Notes: generated by a model from the sequence alone, not told the origin. DNA of 64,000 bases from Brevundimonas intermedia (GCF_027922165.1 NZ_BSFD01000001.1:18883-82882); one strand, 5' to 3'. Positions 45,268 to 54,367 are shown, numbered from the stretch's first letter. Translations and numbers: made by a program.

Positions 45268-45762
45268 ATGTTCAAGGTTCTGATCCCCGCCGCCGCCTCC
45301 ATCGCGCTGGTCGCCTTCGCCGCCAGCACCCAATCGGTCGATTCCGTCGCTGCCGAGGCAATGCCTGTGGCCTCCCCCGTTCAAGCCCCGGCCATGGGTT
45401 GGCATCTTAGCCACGAGGGCGCGATGGCGAAACTGGCCTATGGCGTTGAGAATTCCGACCAACTGGCCCTGATGGTCACCTGCTCGCCCGGCGATTCCAC
45501 CGCTGTGGTCTATGGCGACGTCCAGCCGGAAACGCCGCGCCTGATCGCAGCTTCAGACGGACCGGCGCCGATCGATCCTATCAGCGGTGGAGACGCGACC
45601 GAAACCCGGCTGCCCCTCCGCGACGCCAGCCTTACGGGCCTGGCCTCGCAAGGCGTCCTGAACGTTCAGGGCGACGCCGGATCCTTCGCCCTGCGCGCAA
45701 GCGCCGACGAACGTCGGATGATCTCGGGTTTTCTTACCTATTGCGGATCGTCGCGCGCTTGA
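45268..45762 (+). CDS. Secreted protein, tandem family member 1, 164 aa
   Basis: Signal peptide (MFKVLIPAAASIALVAFAA), then a mature domain with MGWHLSHEGAMAKLAYGVENSDQLALMVTCSPGDS and a late CGSS. The W-x-LS...LAYGVxNSD...C pattern recurs in the third protein of the run and in weaker form in the second. No known family recognised. ATG 45268 begins the signal peptide; the longer frame overlaps flgH. It lies about 100 bases after flgH. Confidence 0.85.
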   Translation: MFKVLIPAAASIALVAFAASTQSVDSVAAEAMPVASPVQAPAMGWHLSHEGAMAKLAYGVENSDQLALMVTCSPGDSTAVVYGDVQPETPRLIAASDGPAPIDPISGGDATETRLPLRDASLTGLASQGVLNVQGDAGSFALRASADERRMISGFLTYCGSSRA

Positions 45763-45814
45763 CGAAATGGATGGGGGCGCCGTTTCGCGCCGGAACGTCA
45801 GCGGGGGCTGATCG

Positions 45815-46273
45815 ATGAGCTTCATCCTATCGGCCGTTCTGGCGCTTGGTCTGCAGGCTTCAGGGCCTCAGGCGACGCCGCCTTCAGCTTGGACATGGAC
45901 GCTTTACGAGGGTGACGGCCCGATCGTTCTCGCCAACGAACGCCCCGACACCCCCGATCTCAAGGCCACCCTCCAATGCGCGCCGGGGTCCAGCGTCGTA
46001 GACATAACGGTGTATGCGCCGGACGACCGACGGTCCCCCGCCCCGTCCGGCTTTGCCCGCCTGACCTCGGGCGCCGAGACGACCACGGGCGAGGCCCGTT
46101 TCGGCAGGGGCGGTCGGGTGGAAACCACCTTGCGCACCGACCACCCTCTGTTTGCGGCCTTCGTCGGCTCGGGCGACATGGCCGTTTTGACCGGCGACCA
46201 GACCCTCGCCGTCAAGGTGGACCGGCCCCATCTTGCCAAGCTACGCCGCTTCGCGGATCGTTGCGCGGGATAG
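45815..46273 (+). CDS. Secreted protein, tandem family member 2 (divergent), 152 aa
   Basis: A short signal-like N-terminus (MSFILSAVLALGLQASGPQ) and a mature region WTWTLYEGDGPIVLANERPDTPDLKATLQCAPGSSVVD that aligns with the other two around the Trp, the NxRPDxPDL/NSD position and the CxxGS element. It continues SGDMAVLTGDQTL and ends in RFADRCAG, where the C-terminal Cys matches the others. ATG 45815 starts 52 bases after the previous gene and its stop is 12 bases before the next. Confidence 0.82.
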   Translation: MSFILSAVLALGLQASGPQATPPSAWTWTLYEGDGPIVLANERPDTPDLKATLQCAPGSSVVDITVYAPDDRRSPAPSGFARLTSGAETTTGEARFGRGGRVETTLRTDHPLFAAFVGSGDMAVLTGDQTLAVKVDRPHLAKLRRFADRCAG

Positions 46274-46285
46274 GGGAAGCCGTTC

Positions 46286-46789
46286 ATGCATTTATCGAAA
46301 ATCCTGCCGTCGGTGCTCGCCCTTTCCACCCTCGCCGCCTGCGCCACGCCAGGCGGCGCGCCTGACACGACACCTGGAGCGAGCTCTGGAGCGCCGGCGC
46401 CTCTGCCGAATTATGACTGGCATCTCAGTTTTGAACCGCAGGAGGCGGGGCTGGCCTATGGCGTGGCCAACAGCGACGAGGTGAAGCTTCAGCTGCGCTG
46501 CGCCACCGGATCGGGGGCGCTCGACCTGGCCGCCATGCTGGAAAAGCCGTCCCGCCAACTGCATCTGGAGTCCGGCGGCGACACCGAGCGCTATCCTGCC
46601 GCATCCGAGGAGGCCGGCATCACCGACGGCCACTACGCCCAGGCCTCAGCCAGGACCAAGGACCCGGTCTTCCAGCGCTTCCGGCGTCTGGGCTGGATCG
46701 CCGTCTGGGACGGTGAAACCCGGCGAACCTACGCCGCCCACCCGCAGTCGCTGGCCGACATCGAACGCTTCTTCGTCGCCTGCAAATAA
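46286..46789 (+). CDS. Lipoprotein, tandem family member 3, 167 aa
   Basis: Lipobox LAAC (Cys19) after a typical signal, then a Pro/Ala linker and YDWHLSFEPQEAGLAYGVANSDEVKLQLRCATGSGALD, clearly similar to member 1. It ends IERFFVACK, again with a C-terminal Cys, so a conserved disulfide between the CxxGS Cys and the last Cys is likely. GGGGAAG precedes ATG 46286. Function unknown; the family seems to come in a soluble and a lipid-anchored form. Confidence 0.86.
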   Translation: MHLSKILPSVLALSTLAACATPGGAPDTTPGASSGAPAPLPNYDWHLSFEPQEAGLAYGVANSDEVKLQLRCATGSGALDLAAMLEKPSRQLHLESGGDTERYPAASEEAGITDGHYAQASARTKDPVFQRFRRLGWIAVWDGETRRTYAAHPQSLADIERFFVACK

Positions 46790-46853
46790 ACCGCGCGGCT
46801 TGACGCCCCCCTCGCGCTCGGCTTGCCTGTGCAGTCTGTTTCGGAGGGGTGTC

Positions 46854-48653
46854 ATGAAGTTCCATTCTCTGGCCGTCGCAGCCATGATCGCGGCTACGCC
46901 ACAGGCGGCGGCCTTGGCGCAATCTCGTCTCGCGACGCCCCCCGCCGCCGTTTCCGCCAGCCCGGCCGAACGCGCGCTGGACGCCGTGATCGCCGATTAC
47001 GAGACGTATCTGAAGTCTATCGACCCCATGGCCGCCGCTAGCGAGGGCGACGTCGAGGCCATGGCGCGCGTGCCCGACCTGTCGCGCGCATTCGAACTGG
47101 CCCAGCGCGCCCCGCTCCAAGCCTTCGTCGACCGGCTCCAGGCCATCGACCCGGCAGGTCTTTCCCAGGCCGCAGGCATCAACCATGCCTTCCTGCTCTA
47201 TACCCTGAACCGCAGCCTCGAGGGTCTGGACTACGACACCTCGCGTCTGGCCTTCGACAGCGAGGGCGGGCCGGGAACCTGGGCCCTCTACGTCGGCGGA
47301 AGCACGCGCCTGAACTCGGTCGCCGAGGCCGAAGCCTATATCCGTCGCATCCAGGGCTTCGGCGGCCTCTACGCACAGACCACCGACAACGCCCGGCGCG
47401 GCCTGGCGACGGGCATGGTCCAGGCCCGGTCCGTGACCGAAAGCGCCCTGGCCACGGCGCGCAACGACGTGGCGATTAAGACAGACGCCGAACCTCTGCT
47501 TAAGCCCCTGACCACCCTGCCCCCGACGGTATCTCAGGCCGATAAGGACCGGCTGACCGCCCAGGCCGCGTCGACTGTGGCCGAAGTCATCGTTCCGGCG
47601 CGTCGGGCCTGGCTGACCTTCCTCGAAACCGAATACCTGCCCAAGGCCCCGGTCGAACCCGGTCTGGGGAACCGCCCCGGCGGCAAGGCCATGTACGCCT
47701 ATCTGGTGCGCGGACACACCACCACCGACCTGACGCCGGACCAGATCCACCAGATCGGCCTTTCGGAAGTGGCCCGCATCCGCGCCCGCATGAATGTGGA
47801 GATGAAGGCCGCCGGCTGGACCGGCGACTTCGCAGGCTTCCTGACCTTCCTGCGGAGCGATCCCCAGTTCTACGCCCCGACGCGCGAGGCCCTGATCGAG
47901 AAGGCGTCGGAGATGGCCAAGCGCGCCGACGGCGGTCTGCCGGCCCTGTTCGCCACCCTGCCCCGCCTGCCCTATGACGTGCAGCCGGTCCCGCCGCAGA
48001 TCGAGGAAAACTACACCACCGGCCGCTATAACGGTGGTTCGATGCAGAACGGGGTCGCCGGGCACTATGTAGTCAATACGTCGAAGCTGAACCAGCGGCC
48101 GCTGTACGAACTGCCGGCCCTGACCCTGCATGAGGCGGTTCCCGGCCACCATATCCAGATCGCCCTGCAACAGGAGGCCGACGGCCAGCCCTATTTCCGT
48201 CGCCAGGCCAATGTGACCGCCTTCACCGAGGGCTGGGGCCTGTACGCCGAATATCTGGGCGAGGAGGTGGGCTTCTATCGCACGCCGTATGAGCGGTTCG
48301 GCCGTCTGTCCTACGAGATGTGGCGCGCCTGCCGTCTGGTCGCCGACACAGGCCTGCACTGGATGGGCTGGTCCGAGGAACAGGCCCGCGCCTGCTTCCG
48401 CGACAACTCGGCCCTGGCGTCCCACAATATCGAGACGGAGCTTCAGCGCTACATCGGCTGGCCCGGCCAGGCCACGGCCTACAAGATCGGCGAAATCCGC
48501 CTGCGCGAGATCCGCGCCCGGGCTGAACGCGAACTGGGGCCGAAGTTCAACATCCGCACCTTCCACGACGCGCTGCTGACGGAGGGACCGCTGCCGCTGG
48601 CCCTGCTGGACCAACGAATGGACGCCTGGATCGCGGCGGAGAAGGCGAAGTAG
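46854..48653 (+). CDS. DUF885-family putative metallopeptidase, exported, 599 aa
   Basis: ATG 46854 has GGAGGGG upstream and begins a signal peptide (MKFHSLAVAAMIAATPQAAALAQ); the longer frame to 46713 is spurious. The conserved core has LTLHEAVPGHHIQIALQQ (His426-Glu427, His432) with FTEGWGLYAEYLGEEVG downstream, the HExxxxH-like zinc-binding pattern of DUF885. These are large periplasmic helical peptidases with little functional data. It is followed by the second paired palindromic repeat. Confidence 0.92.
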   Translation: MKFHSLAVAAMIAATPQAAALAQSRLATPPAAVSASPAERALDAVIADYETYLKSIDPMAAASEGDVEAMARVPDLSRAFELAQRAPLQAFVDRLQAIDPAGLSQAAGINHAFLLYTLNRSLEGLDYDTSRLAFDSEGGPGTWALYVGGSTRLNSVAEAEAYIRRIQGFGGLYAQTTDNARRGLATGMVQARSVTESALATARNDVAIKTDAEPLLKPLTTLPPTVSQADKDRLTAQAASTVAEVIVPARRAWLTFLETEYLPKAPVEPGLGNRPGGKAMYAYLVRGHTTTDLTPDQIHQIGLSEVARIRARMNVEMKAAGWTGDFAGFLTFLRSDPQFYAPTREALIEKASEMAKRADGGLPALFATLPRLPYDVQPVPPQIEENYTTGRYNGGSMQNGVAGHYVVNTSKLNQRPLYELPALTLHEAVPGHHIQIALQQEADGQPYFRRQANVTAFTEGWGLYAEYLGEEVGFYRTPYERFGRLSYEMWRACRLVADTGLHWMGWSEEQARACFRDNSALASHNIETELQRYIGWPGQATAYKIGEIRLREIRARAERELGPKFNIRTFHDALLTEGPLPLALLDQRMDAWIAAEKAK

Positions 48654-48661
48654 GCGACGGT

Positions 48662-48812
48662 GTCTCCTCCCCGCTTCGCGGGGAGGTGGCGCGGCGCTTC
48701 TTAAGCGCCGTGACGGAGGGGTTCTTTCCGCATCACCAGCGTCTGTGGGGCGTCCAGAACCCCTCCACCACGCTTCGCGCGGTCCCCCTCCCCGCTGCGC
48801 GGGGAGGAGACG
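48662..48812. repeat. Paired palindromic intergenic repeat, family A, copy 2
   Basis: The same unit as at 3741-3878: a TCCTCCCCGC-TTC-GCGGGGAGG hairpin on the plus strand at about 48662-48725, then an inverted unit at about 48759-48812 with GGTCCCCCTCCCCGC-TGC-GCGGGGAGGAG. Between them is about 33 bases of unique sequence. The pair fills the space between the convergent DUF885 and cysK genes, so it could also act as a bidirectional terminator. Confidence 0.8.
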
Positions 48813-48817
48813 GGCGT

Positions 48818-49816
48818 CTACGCCCACCCCGGAACCGGCAATCCCTTCGACGTCAGGAATTCCGGATTGAACAGCTTCGACGCATAGCGCGATCCCGGAT
48901 CGCACAGGCAGGTGACGATGGTTTTGCCCGGCCCGATCTCGCGCGCCAGCCGCACGGCGCCGGCGATATTGACCCCGGCCGAGCCGCCCAGAGACAGGCC
49001 TTCGTACTTCACCAGGTCGAACAGGATCGGCAGGAACTCCGCGTCATCGATCCGGTAGGCGTGGTCCGGCTTGAACCCTTCCAGATTGCCGGTGATCCGC
49101 GCCACCCCGATCCCCTCGGTGATCGACGAGCCCTCGCCCGTCATCTCGCCCTTGGTGAACCAGTTGAACAGGGCCGCGCCCGCCGGGTCGGCCAAAGCGA
49201 TCGTCACCTCCGGCTTGCGCTCACGCAGATAGGCGGCGACGCCCGAGATGGTGCCCCCCGACCCAACGGCCGAGACGAAGGCGTCGATCTTGCCGCCCGT
49301 TTGTTCCCATATCTCCGGGGCCGTGGTCGTGTAGTGGGCGTCGCGGTTGGCGGTGTTGTCGAACTGGTTGGCCCAGATTGCGCCGGCCTCTTCGCTCTCG
49401 TTCAACTCGTTCGCCAAACGCCCGGAATAATGGACGAAATGGTTGGGACTGGAGAAGGGGGCGGCGTCCACCTCGACCAGGCGCGCGCCCAGCGAGCGGA
49501 TGGCCGACTTCTTCTCTTCCGACTGGGTGCGCGGAATGACGATGACCACCGGATGACCCAGGGCGGCGCCGACCAGGGCCAGGCCGATGCCGGTGTTGCC
49601 CGCCGTGCCCTCGACGATGGTCCCGCCGGGTTTCAGCGCGCCGGACGCCCGCGCGCCCTGGACGATCGACAGGGCGGCTCGGTCCTTGATCGAGCCGCCG
49701 GGGTTCATGAACTCGGCCTTGCCCAGGATTTCGCAGCCCGTCGCGTCGGACAGGCGGTTCAGGCGCACCAGCGGCGTATTGCCGATCAGGTCGATGACGG
49801 ACGATGTGACGGACAC
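48818..49816 (-). CDS. cysK: Cysteine synthase A (O-acetylserine sulfhydrylase), 332 aa
   Basis: A PLP enzyme making cysteine from O-acetylserine and sulfide. Lys44 in NPGGSIKDR is the Schiff-base lysine, EGTAGNTGIGLA binds the substrate carboxylate, and VGSGGTISGVAAYL holds the PLP phosphate. Start is GTG 49816; no better codon precedes the VIDLIGNTPLVRL motif. It is last in the cysG-DUF2849-cysI-cysH-cysK run, 35 bases after cysH, so the sulfide made upstream is used here. Confidence 0.95.
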   Translation of the reverse strand: MSVTSSVIDLIGNTPLVRLNRLSDATGCEILGKAEFMNPGGSIKDRAALSIVQGARASGALKPGGTIVEGTAGNTGIGLALVGAALGHPVVIVIPRTQSEEKKSAIRSLGARLVEVDAAPFSSPNHFVHYSGRLANELNESEEAGAIWANQFDNTANRDAHYTTTAPEIWEQTGGKIDAFVSAVGSGGTISGVAAYLRERKPEVTIALADPAGAALFNWFTKGEMTGEGSSITEGIGVARITGNLEGFKPDHAYRIDDAEFLPILFDLVKYEGLSLGGSAGVNIAGAVRLAREIGPGKTIVTCLCDPGSRYASKLFNPEFLTSKGLPVPGWA

Positions 49817-49851
49817 GTTTCAGCTTTCAGGCGAGGTCGAACGGGAGGGGA

Positions 49852-50931
49852 TCAGGCGGCGACCTGACGCTTGCCTAGGTGGATGCCGCACTCGACCTTG
49901 TCCATCCCCGACCAGCGCCCGGCGCGCGCATCTTCGCCGTCATCGACGGCACGCGTGCAGGGCCAGCAGCCGATGGAGCGATAGCCCTGTTCGACCAGGG
50001 GATGACGCGGCAGATCGTGCGCCTCCAGCCAGGCCTCGACATCCTCGGCGTCCCAGTCCGCCAGCGGATTGATCCGCAGCACCCCGTCGAGCACCTCGAA
50101 CGGCTTCAGCTGGGCGCGTGTCGCAGCCTGATAGCGTTTGCGCCCGGTGATGACGGCGTTGAACCCCGCCGTCGCCCGCGCCAGCGGCTGCACCTTCCTC
50201 AGGTCGCAGCAGGCGTCGGCGTCGGTCCGCCACAGGTCGTCGCGGGCGTCCAGTCTGGCCTTCTCGTCCGCGTCCGGCGTGACCAGCCGCACGTCGGTCA
50301 GGCCCAGGGCCTTGGTCAGCTGGGTGCGATAGGACAGGGTCTGGAGGAAATGCTGACCGGTCTCCAGAAACACCACCGGCACGTCCCGGTCCGTCTCGGC
50401 GACGATGTGCAACAGGGCCGCCGATTCCGCTCCGAACGAGGATATGGCGCCGACGCGCAAACCCAGGGCCGGGTCCAGCGCCGCCTTCAGGATCTCCGAC
50501 GCATCCTTGCCCGCCGTCTCGCGGTTCAGCCGGTCGGCCAGACCTTGCAGGTCGGGGTCGTTCGACGCCGCACGCCGCCTCTGCCAGATGGTGGGCGCCG
50601 GATCGACGGCGGGCTGATACGACCCGCTGAAGGCCTGATCCATCCGCGCCCAGGCCGCCGCATCCGCGCCCGGCGCCAGCTCGACCGCGTCGAAGCCCGA
50701 TCGCCGCAGATGCCGCGCCTGATCCGGCAACACCTTGCCGGCCGCGATCAGCCGCCCGGCATAGCCCCGCTCGCGCAGCACCGCCGCCAGCGAGAAGCCG
50801 CGCCCGTCGCGAAAGGCGTCGAACTCCAGCACCAGGACGTCGGTCCCGGCGGCGGCCGCCTCGACCTCGTCCAGCGGCGTCGTGACCGACAGACGCGGTC
50901 CGTTTTGAACCCCCTCAAGCGTTTGCAGCAT
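49852..50931 (-). CDS. cysH: DUF934-CysH fusion, (P)APS reductase, 359 aa
   Basis: Residues about 20-115 (LVLEFDAFRDGRGFSLAAVLRERGYAGRL... LRRSGFDAVEL) are a DUF934 domain, normally a separate protein near cysI. Residues about 130-359 are CysH: SSFGAESAALLHIVAE (PP-loop), ETGQHFLQTL, the CC pair in DADACCDLRKVQPL, CWPC later, and catalytic Cys in KVECGIHLG. The CC...CxxC set marks an iron-sulfur APS-type reductase. Start is ATG 50931, overlapping the last 17 bases of cysI. Fused to DUF934, it is made right after the sulfite reductase. Confidence 0.93.
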   Translation of the reverse strand: MLQTLEGVQNGPRLSVTTPLDEVEAAAAGTDVLVLEFDAFRDGRGFSLAAVLRERGYAGRLIAAGKVLPDQARHLRRSGFDAVELAPGADAAAWARMDQAFSGSYQPAVDPAPTIWQRRRAASNDPDLQGLADRLNRETAGKDASEILKAALDPALGLRVGAISSFGAESAALLHIVAETDRDVPVVFLETGQHFLQTLSYRTQLTKALGLTDVRLVTPDADEKARLDARDDLWRTDADACCDLRKVQPLARATAGFNAVITGRKRYQAATRAQLKPFEVLDGVLRINPLADWDAEDVEAWLEAHDLPRHPLVEQGYRSIGCWPCTRAVDDGEDARAGRWSGMDKVECGIHLGKRQVAA

Positions 50932-52585
50932 CGAGCGTCTCATAGATGGCGTCACGGAAGGGATCGGGACCGACGCGGCGCACCGTGTCGATAAACCGCT
51001 CGCCCTCGGCGCGGATTTCAAGATAGCGGTCCAGGGTCCGCTGGATGGCGGGCGCGACCTCGTCGGCGGGCAGGCTCTTGCCGACGATGTCGCCCAGGGC
51101 CGCCTGTTCGTCCGGCGAACCGCCGACGGTGATCTGGTAGTATTCCTCGCCCTTGCGATCGACGCCCAGCACGCCGATGTGGCCGACGTGGTGATGGCCG
51201 CAGGCGTTGATACAGCCGCTCATATTGATGCGGACCGGCCCCAGCCTCTCCTGATAGTCCATATCGGCCAGCCGCTTCGACAGGGCCTGGGCCACGGGGA
51301 TCGACCGGGCGTTGGCCAGGCTGCAATAGTCCAGGCCGGGACAGGCGATGACGTCCGTCGCCAGATCGGCGTTGGCGGTCGCCAACCCCGCCTCGCGCAG
51401 CGCCCGCCATAGCGCCGGCACGTCGTCCAGTTTCACATGCGGCAGGACCAGATTCTGCTCATAGGCGGCGCGCAGTTCGTCGAAGCCATAGCGCTCGGCC
51501 AGATCCGCAACCGCGTCCATCTGGTCCGCCGTGATGTCGCCCGGCACGCCCCCGACCGGCTTCAGCGACACCACCACCGAGGCATAGCCCGCCTGGCGGT
51601 GACGCCGCACATTGTTGCGCGCGAACCGGGCGAAGTCCGGGTCGGCCAGCAGGGCGCGGTCGAACGGCGCGCTGGCCTTGGGCAGGTCCTCAAACGGCGG
51701 CGGGGCGAAATAGGCCTTGATCCGCTCGGCCTCGTCCTCAGGGATCCGCAGGTCTTCGTGGCGCAAGGTGGCGTAGCGCTTGTCCACCTCCTCGCGGAAG
51801 GCCTCCAGCCCGACCGAGGCGACCAGGATCTTGATCCGCGCCTTATGGATATTGTCGCGCCGCCCCAGCAGGTTCCACGCCCGCAGGATGGCGGTCAGAT
51901 AGGCCAGCAGGTCCGCCGCCGGGACGGCCGAAGCGATCTCCTGGCCGATATGGGGCAGACGCCCCTGCCCGCCGCCGACGAAGACGCGGAAGGCGGTCCC
52001 GCCGTCCTCGCCACGCACGATCTGAAGCCCCACGTCATGGGTCCGGATCGCCGCCCTATCCTTCTCGGCCCCGATCACCGCGATCTTGAACTTGCGCGGC
52101 AGGAAGCTGAACTCCGGGTGGATGGTCGACCACTGGCGGATGATCTCGCACCAGGGGCGCGGATCCTCGATCTCGTCGTCGGCGGCGCCGGCGAAAACGT
52201 CGGTCGTGGTGTTTCGGATGCAGTTGCCCGAGGTCTGGATGGCGTGCATCTCGACCTCGGCCAGATCGCTCAGGATCGCCGGCAGGTCGGTCAGGGCCGG
52301 CCAGTTGTACTGGATGTTCGTCCGTGTGGTGAAATGGCCGTAGCCCTTGTCATAGGTGCGGGCGATATGGGCCAGCCGGCGCATCTGGCGACTGTTGAAG
52401 GTCCCATAGGGAATGGCGACCCGCAGCATATAGGCGTGCAGTTGCAGATAGACGCCGTTCATCAGCCGCAGCGGTTTGAACTCGTCCTCGGTCAGGGCGC
52501 CGGAGGCGCGGCGCGCCACCTGGCTCGAGAATTCCTCGACCCGTTCACGCACCAGGGCGTGGTCGAACTCGTCATAGCGATACAT
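50915..52585 (-). CDS. cysI: Sulfite reductase hemoprotein (nitrite/sulfite reductase family), 556 aa
   Basis: Reduces sulfite to sulfide using siroheme and a [4Fe-4S] cluster. Cluster cysteines are seen in CPGLDYCSLANAR and SGCINACGHHHVGHIG, and two ferredoxin-like half-domains repeat (RLAHIARTYDKGYGHFTTRTNIQYNW and its second half). The 556-residue form is the alphaproteobacterial type that does not need the CysJ flavoprotein found in E. coli; no cysJ is nearby. ATG 52585 overlaps the DUF2849 stop. Confidence 0.95.
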   Translation of the reverse strand: MYRYDEFDHALVRERVEEFSSQVARRASGALTEDEFKPLRLMNGVYLQLHAYMLRVAIPYGTFNSRQMRRLAHIARTYDKGYGHFTTRTNIQYNWPALTDLPAILSDLAEVEMHAIQTSGNCIRNTTTDVFAGAADDEIEDPRPWCEIIRQWSTIHPEFSFLPRKFKIAVIGAEKDRAAIRTHDVGLQIVRGEDGGTAFRVFVGGGQGRLPHIGQEIASAVPAADLLAYLTAILRAWNLLGRRDNIHKARIKILVASVGLEAFREEVDKRYATLRHEDLRIPEDEAERIKAYFAPPPFEDLPKASAPFDRALLADPDFARFARNNVRRHRQAGYASVVVSLKPVGGVPGDITADQMDAVADLAERYGFDELRAAYEQNLVLPHVKLDDVPALWRALREAGLATANADLATDVIACPGLDYCSLANARSIPVAQALSKRLADMDYQERLGPVRINMSGCINACGHHHVGHIGVLGVDRKGEEYYQITVGGSPDEQAALGDIVGKSLPADEVAPAIQRTLDRYLEIRAEGERFIDTVRRVGPDPFRDAIYETLDAANA

Positions 52586-52860
52586 CAGGCGGGCTCCCGC
52601 ACCAGGCTGTTGCCCACGGTCGGCCCGGTCGCGCGGATTCGCTCTTTCAGCCGGTCCCGGCCGGACGGCGTATGGTCCTGAACCTCGACCAGATAGGGGT
52701 TCACGAAGATGTCCGGTCGCGCGGCCGCATCGGCCAGCACGATCGCGGCCGTCGTCTCGTCGAGCACGGCGGCCTGCTCCAGCCGATCAACCGGCTGATT
52801 GTCCACGCCCGCATAGATGACCCGGCCGTCCGAGAGGCGGTTCGCCGTCACGATTTTCAC
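52585..52860 (-). CDS. DUF2849 protein between cysG and cysI, 91 aa
   Basis: A short soluble protein, VKIVTANRLSDGRVIYAGVDNQPV..., which I recognise as DUF2849. It begins with GTG 52860, overlapping the cysG stop (GTGA), and its own TGA overlaps the cysI ATG. In many alphaproteobacteria it sits exactly here, so a helper or electron-transfer role in sulfite reduction is likely, but nothing is shown directly. Confidence 0.9.
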   Translation of the reverse strand: MKIVTANRLSDGRVIYAGVDNQPVDRLEQAAVLDETTAAIVLADAAARPDIFVNPYLVEVQDHTPSGRDRLKERIRATGPTVGNSLVREPA

Positions 52861-54242
52861 GCCGCCACCTCGTCCCGCTGGTCTACCTGGCTCGCCGAGA
52901 AAGCCGCCGTCTCGCCGACGAACAACAGGGCCGGGCCGGTCAGGGCCGCGCCCCGCACCAAAGCGCCCAGCCCGTCCAGACGGCCGGTCAGAACCCGCTC
53001 GTCCGGCCGGCTGCCGTTCTCGACCACCGCCACAGGGGTCGATGGGGACCGTCCGGCCGCGATCAGATTGGCGGCCGTCTCCTCGGCCCGATCCGTGCCC
53101 ATATAGATGGCCAGGGTGTGGTTCGGCCCCGCCAATCGCGACCAATCGGCCTCGGCCCCGCCGGGCTTGGCCTGGGCGGTCACGAAGGTCACCGCCTGGG
53201 CGTGGTCGCGGTGGGTCAGCGGAATCCCCGCCGAGGCCGCACAGGCCAAAGCCGCAGTCACGCCCGGCACCACAAAGACCGACACACCGGCCGCCCGCAT
53301 CGCCTCCAGCTCCTCGCCGCCGCGGCCGAAGACGAAGGGATCGCCGCCCTTCAGCCGGACGACCCGGTGACCGGCGCGGGCCTCCTCGATCATCAGAGCC
53401 TCGATCTGGTCCTGGGGCACCGAATGTTCGCCACGCGCCTTGCCGACATACAGCCGCTTGGCGTCGCGCCTCGCCCGCTCCAGCACGGCGTCCGGCACAA
53501 GACGGTCGTGAATAATGACGTCGGCGTCCTGCAACACCCGAAGCGCCTTCAGCGTCAGCAGCTCCGGATCGCCCGGCCCCGCTCCGACGATATGAACCAC
53601 GCCCTGTTCCGGCGCGGCCGAATTCAGCAGTCGCAGCATTTCACGCCGCGCCTCGGCCGTGCGGCCCGCTGCGGCCAGATCGGCCGCCGGTCCGCGGAAC
53701 GCCTTCTCCCAGAACCGACGCCGGGCCATGAAGTCGGGCACATTCGCCTTCACCGTGTCACGCAGCTCGCGCGCTAGCCGGGCGACATTGGCCAGACCGG
53801 CCGGCAGCACCCCTTCGATCCTCGAGCGGACGTCGCGCGCCAGGATCGGCGCCGATCCGCCAGTGGCGACCCCGATCACCACCTCGTCGCGATCGATCAG
53901 GGCCGGGGTCTGGAAGTCGCTGAGGTGGGGCTTGTCCACCACATTGACCTGAGCCCCCGCCGCCCGCGCCAGGGCGCCCAGCCGCGTCAGCTCCTCCGCG
54001 TCGTCCAGCGCCATGAACACCAGCCGCGCCCCCGCCAGATCGCCGGCGTCCGGCGACCGCAGCAGCGGCGTCGGGGCCGTCTGGGGCGTCTCCATCCGGG
54101 GCGGCGCCCCGTCCGGTGTGAACCACAGCAGCTCGGCCGGGGTGTTCAGAAACAGTCGCAGCTTCGCCAGCGCCGGCTCTCCGCCGCCGATGAACACGAT
54201 CTTTGCGGCCTCCAGCGGGATGGCGGCGAGAAATACACGCAT
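52857..54242 (-). CDS. cysG: Siroheme synthase, 461 aa
   Basis: A trifunctional enzyme: the N-terminal dehydrogenase/ferrochelatase (about 1-200) has VFIGGGEPALAKLRLFL and VVDKPHLSDF, and the C-terminal uroporphyrinogen methyltransferase (about 210-445) has VGAGPGDPELLTLKALRVL, RLKGGDPFVFGRGGEE and VVPGVTAAL. It makes siroheme for the CysI encoded next. ATG 54242 is chosen because it starts the fold directly; the longer frame adds 28 basic residues. First gene of the operon, divergent from the LysR regulator. Confidence 0.94.
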   Translation of the reverse strand: MRVFLAAIPLEAAKIVFIGGGEPALAKLRLFLNTPAELLWFTPDGAPPRMETPQTAPTPLLRSPDAGDLAGARLVFMALDDAEELTRLGALARAAGAQVNVVDKPHLSDFQTPALIDRDEVVIGVATGGSAPILARDVRSRIEGVLPAGLANVARLARELRDTVKANVPDFMARRRFWEKAFRGPAADLAAAGRTAEARREMLRLLNSAAPEQGVVHIVGAGPGDPELLTLKALRVLQDADVIIHDRLVPDAVLERARRDAKRLYVGKARGEHSVPQDQIEALMIEEARAGHRVVRLKGGDPFVFGRGGEELEAMRAAGVSVFVVPGVTAALACAASAGIPLTHRDHAQAVTFVTAQAKPGGAEADWSRLAGPNHTLAIYMGTDRAEETAANLIAAGRSPSTPVAVVENGSRPDERVLTGRLDGLGALVRGAALTGPALLFVGETAAFSASQVDQRDEVAA

Positions 54243-54367
54243 GGGTCTTGCTTTCAGGGTCGCCGGGAGAGGAAGAAGGGCCAGCGGCAGGACGCGGACC
54301 TTCGGCTTCTGCCTCCAGACCCGCAAACCAGATTGCCTTTGGCTCGCTGATAGGATTTCTAACGGCG

